A stretch of DNA of 27,208 nucleotides from an uncultured Paracoccus sp. (lineage in GTDB: Bacteria; Pseudomonadota; Alphaproteobacteria; Rhodobacterales; Rhodobacteraceae), in NCBI RefSeq assembly GCF_946221145.1, contig NZ_CAMIOH010000015.1:1-27208 (forward strand), written 5' to 3'. The translations under genes were made by a program, and so were the position numbers. How positions within the stretch are numbered: position 1 is the first letter of the stretch; each line of letters begins with the position of its first letter. Under the pieces are notes generated by a model, which searched no databases, was not told the DNA's origin, and saw only the letters and a program-made list of their open reading frames with translations. This document shows positions 15,311 through 23,709 of this stretch, in pieces.

Positions 15311-15961
15311 ATGTCAACCATCGGAACCCCGGAACTGCTGTTCCTGCTGCGCGGGCTGGGCTGGACCCTTGCGCTGACCGCCATCGGCTTTGCCGGCGGC
15401 ATCGCCTTCGGCCTGGTCGTGGCCCTGGTCCGCGTCGCCCGCAGGCGGTGGCTGCGCAACGTCGCCGCGGCCTGGATCGCGGTGTTTCAGGGCACGCCGC
15501 TGCTGATGCAGCTGTTCGTCGTCTATTTCGGCCTGCCGCTGCTGGGCCTGACCGTGCCTGCCTGGGGCGCCGTCGCCATCGCGCTGACCGCCCATGCCTC
15601 GGCCTATCTGGGCGAGATCTGGCGCGGCGCGATCCAGGCCGTCCCGCTGGGCCAGGCCGAGGCCGCCCATGCCCTGGGCATCAAGTATCGCAGCCTGATG
15701 CGCGACATCATCCTGCCGCAGGCGTTCCGGCTGTCGCTGCCCGCGACCATCGGGTTCCTGGTGCAACTGCTCAAGGGCACCTCGCTTGCCGCCATCGTCG
15801 GGTTCATCGAGCTGACCCGCGCGGGCCAGATCGTGTCGAACCAGACCTTCAAGCCGCTGATCGTCTTTGGCATCGTCGGGTTGCTGTACTTCCTGCTGTG
15901 CTGGCCCCTGTCGCTGTGGGGCAGCCGGATGGAACGCCGCCTGGCCCGCGACCGCCGCTGA
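15311..15961 (+). CDS. ABC importer permease, polar amino acid type, second
   Basis: 216 residues with about five membrane helices. Hallmarks: VFQGTPLLMQLFVVYFGLPL near the second helix and the EAA loop EAAHALGIKYRSLMRDIILP, followed by LKGTSLAAIVGFIELTRAGQ. It starts 12 bases after the first permease, with GAGGAGGGCC as ribosome binding site. Sequence differences from the first permease are consistent with a heterodimeric channel of the HisQ/HisM kind. Confidence 0.92.
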   Translation: MSTIGTPELLFLLRGLGWTLALTAIGFAGGIAFGLVVALVRVARRRWLRNVAAAWIAVFQGTPLLMQLFVVYFGLPLLGLTVPAWGAVAIALTAHASAYLGEIWRGAIQAVPLGQAEAAHALGIKYRSLMRDIILPQAFRLSLPATIGFLVQLLKGTSLAAIVGFIELTRAGQIVSNQTFKPLIVFGIVGLLYFLLCWPLSLWGSRMERRLARDRR

Positions 15962-15989
15962 ACCGCAACACAAATCCTGGGAGGATACC

Positions 15990-16802
15990 ATGCTTGTGAA
16001 AACGACCCTGACCGCCATGGCCGCCGTGATGGCCCTGTCCGCCACCGCCGACGCCCGCAGCCTCGAGGAGGCGAAGGCCTCGGGCAAGCTGATCGTCGGG
16101 ATCCAGGCCGACAACTGCCCCTGGGGCTGCCTGAGCAGCACCGGAGAGGCCCAGGGCTTTGACGCCGAAATCGCCCGCGCCTTTGCCGCCCATCTGGGGC
16201 TGGAGGCCGAATTCGTGCCGATGGCTGTGGCCAACCGCATCCCCGGCCTGACCACCGACAAGGTGGATGTGCTGATCGCGTCGCTGGGGATCACTGCCGA
16301 ACGCGCCAATTCGGTGCAGTTCAGCCACCCCTATGCCGAAAACACCCTGTATGTGACGGCGCCCAAGGACGCCGCCCTGCCCGATCTGGCCTCGCTGGAG
16401 GGCAAGCGCGTGGGCGTGCCCCGATCGACGCCGATGGACACGATCCTGACCGCCGAGGCGCCTTCGGGCACCAACCTGCAACGCTTCGACGACGACGCCT
16501 CGAACATTCAGGCGCTTGTGTCGGGCCAGGTCGAGGCCGTCGGCTCGAACCAGTTCTACATGCAGCGTCTGGAAGCCGCGCGGCCCGGCGTCTATGAAGA
16601 CAAGTTCCCGATCGGCGCGCTGTATCAGGGCATCGCCACCCGTCTGGGCGAGGCCGACTGGAACACCGCCGCGAATGAATTCCTGGCCGCCTATGTCGGG
16701 TCCGAACAATACAACGCCAATTACGAAAGCATCCTGCAGGTGGACGTGCCGACGCTGCCCGACAGCATCGACGGCGTCAGCTTCACCGTGGCGCAACAAT
16801 AG
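15990..16802 (+). CDS. ABC importer substrate-binding protein 1 (polar amino acid type fold)
   Basis: 270 residues with a signal peptide (cleavage probably after ADA, residue 22). It has the two-lobed fold of the HisJ/GlnH family: LIVGIQ start strand, VDVLIASLGITAERA with the ligand-carboxylate Arg (Arg105), and the hinge/second lobe RFDDDASNIQALVSGQVEAVG. Two features are unusual. A CPWGC pair (Cys43, Cys47) sits where the family has aromatic pocket residues. The Asp that contacts the ligand amino group in HisJ-like proteins (DAxxxD) appears as Asn187. Both suggest a ligand without an alpha-amino group. A tandem paralogue follows. A GGGAGGATA ribosome binding site fixes the start. Confidence 0.92.
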   Translation: MLVKTTLTAMAAVMALSATADARSLEEAKASGKLIVGIQADNCPWGCLSSTGEAQGFDAEIARAFAAHLGLEAEFVPMAVANRIPGLTTDKVDVLIASLGITAERANSVQFSHPYAENTLYVTAPKDAALPDLASLEGKRVGVPRSTPMDTILTAEAPSGTNLQRFDDDASNIQALVSGQVEAVGSNQFYMQRLEAARPGVYEDKFPIGALYQGIATRLGEADWNTAANEFLAAYVGSEQYNANYESILQVDVPTLPDSIDGVSFTVAQQ

Positions 16803-16818
16803 GCTTTAACCGCACAAA

Positions 16819-16834
16819 GGCCCGCACCGGGGCC
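16819..16834 (+). other. Intergenic hairpin between the two binding-protein genes
   Basis: GGCCC (16819-16823) and GGGCC (16830-16834) form a 5-bp GC stem with a 6-base loop. It lies in the 55-base gap after the first binding-protein gene. There is no proper U run, so message stabilisation is likelier than termination. Stem-loops after binding-protein genes are common. Confidence 0.35.
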
Positions 16835-16857
16835 GATCTTTGCAAGGGAGGAACACC

Positions 16858-17676
16858 ATGCTTCACATCACCCGCGTCGCCGCCGCTGCGACCCTGGCGC
16901 TTGCCGCCGTGACCGGCACCCAGGCCGACGCCCGCTCGGTCGAGGAGGCCAAGGCGTCCGGCACCATCCGCATCGGCATCCAGGGCGACAACTGCCCCTG
17001 GGGCTGCATCAATTCATCCGGGCAGGCCGACGGCTATGACGCCGCGATGGGCCGCGCCTTCGCCGACTATCTGGGCGTTCAGGCTGAATTCGTGCCGCTG
17101 GCCGTCACCAACCGCATTCCGGCGCTGACCACCGACAAGGTGGACGTGCTGTTCGCGACCATGGCGATGAACCCGGAACGCGCCAAGTCGATCCAGTTCT
17201 CGGTCCCCTATGCGGCCAACCAGCTGTCGGTGCTGGGTCCGAAGGACGCCGACATGTCCACCCCGGAAACGCTGTCGCAATACCGCATCGGCGTGCCGCG
17301 CTCGGCGGCGCAGGACACCGCGCTGACCGCCATCGCCCCGGCGGGCACCAACATCATGCGCTTTGACGACGACGCGGCGAACATTCAGGCGCTGCTGTCC
17401 GGCCAGGTCGACGCGGTGGGCGGCAACCAGTTCTACATCACCCGGATCGAGGCCGGCGCCCCCGGCAAATACGAAACCAAGCTGCCGCTGACCGCGCTGT
17501 ACAACGGCGTCGGCACCCGGATGGGCGAGGCCGACTGGAACCAGACCGTCAACACGTTCCTGGGCGAATTCATGGCGACCGAGGACTTCAAGGGCATCTA
17601 CAACACCTGGATGCACATGGACCCGCCGGAACTGCCTGCGGAAATGGACGGCGTGCCCTTCACCGTCGCCCAGTAA
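16858..17676 (+). CDS. ABC importer substrate-binding protein 2, paralogue of the preceding one
   Basis: 272 residues with a signal peptide ending QADA-RS. It is clearly a duplicate of the upstream binding protein: RSVEEAKASG, the DNCPWGC motif (Cys46, Cys50), TNRIPALTTDKVDVL, and FDDDAANIQALLSGQVDAVGGNQFY all align without gaps. The Arg of the ligand site is kept (Arg108), and the amino-group Asp is again Asn (Asn190). Divergence elsewhere (for example TMAMNPER against SLGITAER beside the pocket) suggests the two copies bind different but related ligands. The ATG at 16858 follows AGGGAGG and is preferred over a TTG 18 bases upstream. Confidence 0.92.
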   Translation: MLHITRVAAAATLALAAVTGTQADARSVEEAKASGTIRIGIQGDNCPWGCINSSGQADGYDAAMGRAFADYLGVQAEFVPLAVTNRIPALTTDKVDVLFATMAMNPERAKSIQFSVPYAANQLSVLGPKDADMSTPETLSQYRIGVPRSAAQDTALTAIAPAGTNIMRFDDDAANIQALLSGQVDAVGGNQFYITRIEAGAPGKYETKLPLTALYNGVGTRMGEADWNQTVNTFLGEFMATEDFKGIYNTWMHMDPPELPAEMDGVPFTVAQ

Positions 17677-17687
17677 ACGCCTGCGCA

Positions 17688-17701
17688 CGGCGGTTCCGCC
17701 G
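17688..17701 (+). other. Hairpin after the second binding-protein gene
   Basis: CGGCGG (17688-17693) and CCGCCG (17696-17701) form a GC-rich inverted repeat in the 56-base gap before aroQ. No U run follows. It could raise binding-protein message over downstream genes. Confidence 0.35.
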
Positions 17702-17732
17702 CCGGGCATCCCCTGCCCCAGAGGTCACTTCC

Positions 17733-18182
17733 ATGTCCAAGCTTGTCTATATCCTGAACGGTCCGAACCTGAACCTGCTGGGCAAGCGCCAGCCGGATAT
17801 CTATGGGTCCGAGACGCTGGCCGATGTCGAACGCGACTGCGCGGCCCTGGCGGCCGAACTGGGCGTAGAGACGCGGTTCCTGCAATCGAATACCGAAGGC
17901 CAGATCATCGACTGGATCCATCAGGCGCGCGACGACGGCGCGGGCATCGTCATCAACCCCGCCGCCTATACCCATACCTCGGTCGCGATTCTGGACGCGC
18001 TGAACGCCTTTGAAGGTCCGGTGATCGAGGTCCACATCTCGAACGTCCACAAGCGAGAGGCATTCCGCCATCATTCCTATGTCAGCCTGCGCGCTGACGG
18101 GGTGATCGCCGGCTGCGGGACCGAAGGTTACAGGCTGGCGCTGCGCCGGGTCGTCACGCTGACCGCCGGAACGGACAGGTGA
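17733..18182 (+). CDS. aroQ: 3-Dehydroquinate dehydratase, type II
   Basis: 149 residues, the usual size. It dehydrates 3-dehydroquinate to 3-dehydroshikimate. The active-site residues stand at the textbook positions: Arg19 and Tyr24 on the flexible lid (LLGKRQPDIYG), Asn75 and His81 (INPAAYTHTS), His101 (EVHISN) and Arg112. In this operon, with an importer, two dehydrogenases and the nearby quiC, the enzyme is most likely catabolic (quinate use) rather than the biosynthetic copy. The GTG start of the next gene overlaps its stop, so the two are translationally coupled. Confidence 0.96.
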   Translation: MSKLVYILNGPNLNLLGKRQPDIYGSETLADVERDCAALAAELGVETRFLQSNTEGQIIDWIHQARDDGAGIVINPAAYTHTSVAILDALNAFEGPVIEVHISNVHKREAFRHHSYVSLRADGVIAGCGTEGYRLALRRVVTLTAGTDR

Positions 18183-19219
18183 CACCGCGCATCGCGATCA
18201 TGGGCGCGGGTCTGATCGGCAAGCGCCATGCGATGCATGTCGCGGCATCGCCCGATGCGGAACTGGCTTGCGTCATCGACCCGTCGGCCGCCGGTCAGGC
18301 GGTGGCGGCGGAATACGGCGCGCCCTGGGCCCGGTCGCTGGAGGACGCGATGGCAGGCACGATGGCAGGCCCCCGCCCCGATGGCGTGATCGTCGCCACG
18401 CCCAACCAGCTGCACCTGCAGAACGGGCTGGACTGCATCGCGGCGGGCTTTCCCGCGCTGATCGAAAAGCCGCTTTGCGACAGCGTGGCCGACGCCGAAC
18501 GGCTGGTCGCCGCCGCCGAAGCTGCGGGCGTCCCGCTGCTGACCGGCCACCATCGCCGCCACAATCCGCTGATGCAGAAGGCCCGCGACATGATCCGGGA
18601 CGGCAGCATCGGCACCCCGGTCGTCGCCCATGCGATGTTCTGGCTGTGCAAGCCCGACGATTACTTCGACGTGTCCTGGCGGCGTGAAAAGGGCGCCGGG
18701 CCGGTGCTTCTGAACCTGATCCACGACGTGGACAACCTGCGCTTTCTGCTGGGCGACGTGTCCGCCGTCACCGCCCGCAAGTCGAACGCCCTGCGCGGCA
18801 ACGCGGTCGAGGAAACCGCCGTGATCCTGCTGGAATTCGCCAGCGGCGTCCTGGCCACCGCCAGCGTCTGCGACGCCACCGTCGCGCCCTGGTCCTGGGA
18901 GATGACCACCGGCGAAAACCCGGCCTATCCGCAGGCTGACGAACATTGCTATCTGATCGGCGGCACGCAGGGGTCGCTGGCCCTGCCCTCGCTGACGTTG
19001 CGCACCGCGCGGGGCGAACGCAGCTGGTATTCGCCCTTTGACGTGCGGCAGGCCACCGTATCCGACGAAGACCCGCTGGCCCGTCAGGTCAGCCAGTTCG
19101 CCCGCGTGATCGCCGGCCGGGAACCGCCGCTGGTCCCGGGCCGCGAGGGGCTGGAAACCCTGCGCGTCATCCAGGCCGTCACGCAATCCGCCGACACCGG
19201 CACCCGCATCGCGCTTTGA
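18179..19219 (+). CDS. Gfo/Idh/MocA-family NAD-dependent dehydrogenase, candidate quinate/shikimate dehydrogenase
   Basis: 346 residues. The N-terminal Rossmann fold shows GAGLIG (residues 9-14), and an Asp ends the second strand (VIDPS), which favours NAD over NADP. The family catalytic Lys is in EKP (Lys97) and the conserved His in HDVDNLRFLLG (His182). Members oxidise hydroxyl groups of sugars and cyclitols. Starting at a GTG that overlaps the aroQ stop (GTGA), it is coupled to dehydroquinase, so oxidation of quinate to 3-dehydroquinate, or of a related cyclitol acid, is a reasonable guess. Known quinate dehydrogenases belong to other families, so the assignment is tentative. Confidence 0.85.
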   Translation: MTPRIAIMGAGLIGKRHAMHVAASPDAELACVIDPSAAGQAVAAEYGAPWARSLEDAMAGTMAGPRPDGVIVATPNQLHLQNGLDCIAAGFPALIEKPLCDSVADAERLVAAAEAAGVPLLTGHHRRHNPLMQKARDMIRDGSIGTPVVAHAMFWLCKPDDYFDVSWRREKGAGPVLLNLIHDVDNLRFLLGDVSAVTARKSNALRGNAVEETAVILLEFASGVLATASVCDATVAPWSWEMTTGENPAYPQADEHCYLIGGTQGSLALPSLTLRTARGERSWYSPFDVRQATVSDEDPLARQVSQFARVIAGREPPLVPGREGLETLRVIQAVTQSADTGTRIAL

Positions 19220-19236
19220 TCCCAGGGGAGGAGATC

Positions 19237-19980
<744 letters not shown>

Positions 19981-19987
19981 GGTCACG

Positions 19988-20821
19988 ATGATCCGCGGAA
20001 CCACGCGCCTGATCGCGCATATCGGCTATCCCACCAGCACCTTCAAGGCGCCGATGATCTATAACCCGTGGTTCGATGCGCGCGGCATCGACGCCGTGGT
20101 GGTGCCGATGGGCTGCCGGCCCGAGGATTATGCCGCGTTCCTGCCGCTGGTGTTCCGGCTGTCGAACATCCATGGCGCGCTGATCACCATGCCGCACAAG
20201 GTGGCGACGGTCGGGCTGGCGGATCGCGTGTCGGTCACCGCCCGGATCGCGGGCGCGGCCAACGCGCTGCGGCTGGGCGCGGACGGCGCCCTGGAAGCCG
20301 ACATGTTCGACGGCGAGGGCTTCGTGCTGGGCGTGCGGGCCAAGGGGCAGCGGCTGGACGGGATCGCCGCGCTTGTGGTGGGCGCGGGCGGTGTCGGATC
20401 GGCCATCGCGGCCTCGCTGGCCCGCGCGGGCGTGGCGCGGCTGGCGCTGTTCGATCCCAACCCGGCGGCAACGCAGGGGCTGGCCCAACGCCTGATCGCG
20501 GCCTATCCCGACCTGCGGGTGGAAACCGGCCACCGCGACCCTGCGGGGTTCGAGCTGGTCGTGAACGCCTCTCCGCTGGGGATGAATGCGGGCGATCCGC
20601 TGCCCGTGGACGTGTCGCGCATCGACCCCGCCGCCTTCGTGGGCGAGGTGGTGATGAAGGCGGAAATGACGCCGTTCCTGGCCGCCGCCGCCGAACGCGG
20701 CTGCCGCTATCAGATCGGCACCGACATGCTGTTCGAACAGATCCCCGCCTATCTGGAGTTCTTCGGCTTCGGCAAACCCTCGGCCGACGAATTGCGCGCC
20801 ACCGCCGCGATCAGCTACTAG
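19988..20821 (+). CDS. Shikimate/quinate dehydrogenase-like protein with altered substrate site
   Basis: 277 residues. The AroE/YdiB fold is clear: catalytic Lys71 (MPHK), Asn92 (GAANAL), Asp108 (MFDGEGF), nucleotide loop GAGGVG (133-138) and the Gln of DMLFEQIPAY. The residue ending the second Rossmann strand is Asp156 (LFDPN) instead of the NADP-binding NRT motif, so NAD is the likely cofactor, as in catabolic members. The two serines that hold the substrate carboxylate in AroE (HSKSP) are replaced here by Phe19 and Ala21 (STFKAP). It is therefore probably not a biosynthetic AroE, and its substrate may differ from shikimate. It is the last gene of the operon, and its end overlaps the convergent LysR gene by 11 bases. 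Confidence 0.85.
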   Translation: MIRGTTRLIAHIGYPTSTFKAPMIYNPWFDARGIDAVVVPMGCRPEDYAAFLPLVFRLSNIHGALITMPHKVATVGLADRVSVTARIAGAANALRLGADGALEADMFDGEGFVLGVRAKGQRLDGIAALVVGAGGVGSAIAASLARAGVARLALFDPNPAATQGLAQRLIAAYPDLRVETGHRDPAGFELVVNASPLGMNAGDPLPVDVSRIDPAAFVGEVVMKAEMTPFLAAAAERGCRYQIGTDMLFEQIPAYLEFFGFGKPSADELRATAAISY

Positions 20822-21737
20822 GGTCGTTCCAGTCGTCGCGCGCGACCGCCTGGGCCAGTTCGCGGCGGAAGCGGTCGATGGCATGGTCCGCGAAACTGGA
20901 CAGATGCCGCCCCTTGCGCGTCACCGCCCAGGCGGTGATGCCCGCGCTTTCGGTCAGGGGGCGCCGGGTGATGCCGGGCATGTAAACCTCGGCCACGGAA
21001 AATTCGTCGATCACCGCGACCCCCAGCCCGTGCCGCACCAGGCTGACCACGGTCTGCGCGAACCGCCCGCGCATCGTGTATCGCGGGCTGATCCCGGCAT
21101 CGCGGAACGGCTGGGCCAATGCCGCGCCATAGGGATCGTCGGGATTGACGCCCACGAAATCCTCGGCCGCCAGATCATGGACGGAAATCGTCGGCCGCGC
21201 CGCCAGCCGGTGCCCGTCCGGGACGATGGCCACCAGCCTGCCCCGCGCCAGCGGCTCGCAGGTCAGGGCGGGGTTGTCCACGGCCGAGGACATGATGACG
21301 AATTCGCCCTTGTCCAGCAGCAGGTAATCGGTGGTTTCCTCGATCTTGAGGATGTTGAGATCGATGAACAGATCGGGAAACCGCTGCCGCACGCCCCGGA
21401 TCGCGCGGGCGGCGATGAACTGCGCGATCGACGGGGCCGAGGCAAAGGACAGCCGCACGTCCTCTCCCTTCCTCAGCGCGCCGACGGCGCCGTTCAGGTT
21501 CTCCATCTGGCGATAGACCTGATGGATCATCTGGAAGATCGCCTCGGCCTCGGACGACGGCACGAACAGCCCGCCCTTGCGTTCGAACAGCCGGATCCCC
21601 AGCGAGGATTCGGTGTATTTCACCAGCCGCGAAATGCCCGGCGCGCTGACGTTCAACAGCTTGGCCGCGCCCTGGATGGTGCCCGCCATCATCACGGCGC
21701 GGATCACCTCGACCTGGCGCAGGGTCATTTCGCGCAT
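20811..21737 (-). CDS. LysR-family regulator, probable regulator of the quinate/shikimate genes
   Basis: 308 residues (305 if the second Met at 21728 is used; ribosome binding sites do not decide). The N-terminal helix-turn-helix reads VMMAGTIQGAAKLLNVSAPGISRLVKY, with SAPGISR in place of the more usual SQPAVSR. The effector domain covers about residues 90-300. It starts 6 bases after the quiC stop and is likely cotranscribed with it. Its end overlaps the shikimate-dehydrogenase-like gene tail to tail. Two matching T-N11-A palindromes, upstream of quiC and of the ABC operon, are its most likely targets. Confidence 0.88.
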   Translation of the reverse strand: MREMTLRQVEVIRAVMMAGTIQGAAKLLNVSAPGISRLVKYTESSLGIRLFERKGGLFVPSSEAEAIFQMIHQVYRQMENLNGAVGALRKGEDVRLSFASAPSIAQFIAARAIRGVRQRFPDLFIDLNILKIEETTDYLLLDKGEFVIMSSAVDNPALTCEPLARGRLVAIVPDGHRLAARPTISVHDLAAEDFVGVNPDDPYGAALAQPFRDAGISPRYTMRGRFAQTVVSLVRHGLGVAVIDEFSVAEVYMPGITRRPLTESAGITAWAVTRKGRHLSSFADHAIDRFRRELAQAVARDDWNDPSS

Positions 21738-21743
21738 GGCCGC

Positions 21744-23618
21744 TTACCGCGCGGGCATTCCGGCGGGGCGCTGCGTGCGCTTTTGCGCGGCGATGCGGAA
21801 GGGCGCGTTGGGGGCGCCATAGCCCTGATAGTTGCCGGTCCGCTGCACGATTTCCAGAAACAGCCCGCCCGGCTGCGCCTGGCTGTAGAACTGGAAGAAC
21901 TGGCCGCCCGGCTCCTCGTCATACATGACGTTCAGCGCCTGCATCCGGCGGCGCAGCGCGGGTTCCAGGCCAAAGCGGGCCTCGACATCGTCATAGTAGT
22001 TCGCGCCGATCGTCAGGAAGGGAAAGCCCCGGTCCTGCATTGCCTGCGCGGTGGCGAAAATGTCGTCGCTGCGAAAGGCCAGATGCTGGACGGACGATCC
22101 GAACGTATCCTCGATGAACCGTCCCGCCAGCGTGCGCCGCGATTCCGCGCCGTTCAGCGTCACCCGCAGCGCGCCCGCGCGGATCGCCTGGCTGCGCACC
22201 AGCCCGTCGGGATCGGCCACGTCCACCATAGCCGATTTGTCCGCCGCGAAGATCGAGGTGTAGAACAGCGACCAGCTGAGCATCTCGTCATAGGCCATGG
22301 TCTGGGCGACGTGATCGACCGCCACCAGCCCCGCGCCCTGGCCGCCCGGCTGGTCCAGCGTGAAATCCACGTCCCACAGGCTGGCCGCGCCCGCCTTAAG
22401 GAACCGCAGCGCACTGCCGCCGACGCCGCGGATGCCGGGGATCGTCAACTCGTCCGGGCCGTGCGCCTGGGCATGGGCGGGGGCGTCCAGGAAGGTCGCG
22501 CGGGTGACGGCGCCCTGCGGGTCGGCGACGGTCAGCCCGACCTCGGACACGCCGGTGCCGTGGTTCAGCCAGGCGGCATGGGCATAGCCCTGGGGTTCGG
22601 TGTTGACCAGCAGGTTGACGGCGCCTTGCCGCCACAGCCGCACCTGCTTGGACCGATGCTGCCCGACGGCCTGAAAGCCTGCCGAGGCCAGGAAGCCCTC
22701 CAGCCCCGCGGCGTCGTCGGGGCTGGCGGCGAATTCGACGAAACCGATGTCCTCGACGGCAACCGGGCCGGGAAAGCCCGGCAGGTCCACGGGCAGTTGC
22801 GGTTCGGCCCGGCGCACCGCGTCCATCAGATGCACCAGCGACCGATGCCCGTCCTGCGCCACCAGCCGGGGCATCCCGCGCCGGAACTGGTCGTTGAAGA
22901 TTTCCAGGCTGACCGGCCCGGTGTAACCCGCCGCCATCACCGCGCGCATGAAGCCGGTCACGTCCAGATCGCCCTCGCCCGGCATGTTGCGGAAATGGCG
23001 CGACCAGTACAGCAGGTCCATGTCGATGGCCGGGGCATCGGCCAGCTGGACGAAGAAGATCTTGTCGCCCGGAATGCGGCGGATCGTGTCCGGGTCGATC
23101 TTGCGGGCCAGCGTGTGGAAACTGTCCAGGATCAGGCCGATATTCGGATGATCGGCGCGGCGGACGATTTCCCAGGCGTCGCGATGGTCGTTGACATGGC
23201 GGCCCCAGCACAGCGCCTCGTAACCCACCCGGATGCCGCGTTGGGCGGCGATGCCGCCCAGTTCCGCCAGATCGTCGGCGGCGCGGCTGATCCCGCCCAT
23301 CGCCGCCGGATGGCAGGACGAACAGAACAGCACCAGATCGGTGCCCAGTTCCGCCATCAGATCGAACTTGCGTTCGGCACGGGCAAAGGCGCGGCTGCGC
23401 AGCGGTTCGGGCAGCCCCTCGAAATCGCGGAACGGCTGGAACAGCGCGATCTCCAGCCCGTGATCGCGCACCATCCGCCCCACGTCGCGCGGCGTGTGGT
23501 CCGAAGCGACGAAATCCTGTTCGAAAATCTCGATCGCGTCGAATTTCGCGGCCTGCGCGGCTGCCAGCTTTTCGGCGAATTTGCCGGGCAGGGAAACGGT
23601 GGCGATGCAGGATTTCAT
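21744..23618 (-). CDS. quiC: 3-Dehydroshikimate dehydratase fused to HPPD-like domain (QuiC1 type)
   Basis: 624 residues in two domains. Residues 1 to about 280 form a sugar-isomerase-like TIM barrel. Its metal ligands are visible as Glu134 (GYEALCWG), Asp165 (LILDSFH), Gln191 (FFVQLADAP) and Glu239 (SLEIFND), the same positions I recall for Pseudomonas QuiC1. It converts 3-dehydroshikimate to protocatechuate. Residues about 290-624 resemble 4-hydroxyphenylpyruvate dioxygenase, with the His/His/Glu set seen in VDHVAQTM, VQHLAFRSDD and GGLFLEIVQR. The role of this second domain is unclear in characterised homologues. The start at 23618 matches the family start, MKSCIATVSL. The enzyme links the aroQ operon to the pca operon. 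Confidence 0.95.
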   Translation of the reverse strand: MKSCIATVSLPGKFAEKLAAAQAAKFDAIEIFEQDFVASDHTPRDVGRMVRDHGLEIALFQPFRDFEGLPEPLRSRAFARAERKFDLMAELGTDLVLFCSSCHPAAMGGISRAADDLAELGGIAAQRGIRVGYEALCWGRHVNDHRDAWEIVRRADHPNIGLILDSFHTLARKIDPDTIRRIPGDKIFFVQLADAPAIDMDLLYWSRHFRNMPGEGDLDVTGFMRAVMAAGYTGPVSLEIFNDQFRRGMPRLVAQDGHRSLVHLMDAVRRAEPQLPVDLPGFPGPVAVEDIGFVEFAASPDDAAGLEGFLASAGFQAVGQHRSKQVRLWRQGAVNLLVNTEPQGYAHAAWLNHGTGVSEVGLTVADPQGAVTRATFLDAPAHAQAHGPDELTIPGIRGVGGSALRFLKAGAASLWDVDFTLDQPGGQGAGLVAVDHVAQTMAYDEMLSWSLFYTSIFAADKSAMVDVADPDGLVRSQAIRAGALRVTLNGAESRRTLAGRFIEDTFGSSVQHLAFRSDDIFATAQAMQDRGFPFLTIGANYYDDVEARFGLEPALRRRMQALNVMYDEEPGGQFFQFYSQAQPGGLFLEIVQRTGNYQGYGAPNAPFRIAAQKRTQRPAGMPAR

Positions 23619-23696
23619 GGCGCGGATCCATCGGCTGGGGTTCACCCATAATGCCTGCGTCGGGATAACTGGCAAGAACCGATCCTGCGGTCCTGA

Positions 23697-23709
23697 TAAC
23701 ATCGTGTTA
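23697..23709. promoter_or_regulatory. Palindromic LysR-type operator (T-N11-A) upstream of quiC
   Basis: TAACATCGTGTTA differs at one base from the site at 14521-14533. It is 78 bases upstream of the quiC start and overlaps the dinB stop codon (23707-23709). The spacing suits LysR activation of quiC and of the following regulator gene. Confidence 0.7.

Noticed and set aside
21744..22750. Reading the C-terminal half of quiC as a tyrosine-degradation HPPD gene
   Set aside because: It is continuous in frame with the dehydroshikimate dehydratase domain, the known QuiC1 fusion, and no tyrosine catabolic genes are nearby.
20883..23651. Very long plus-strand open frame (922 codons) across the LysR and quiC genes
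   Set aside because: It is antisense to two genes with clear family motifs; its translation is low-complexity, rich in His, Gln, Arg and Gly, as expected for a shadow frame in GC-rich DNA.
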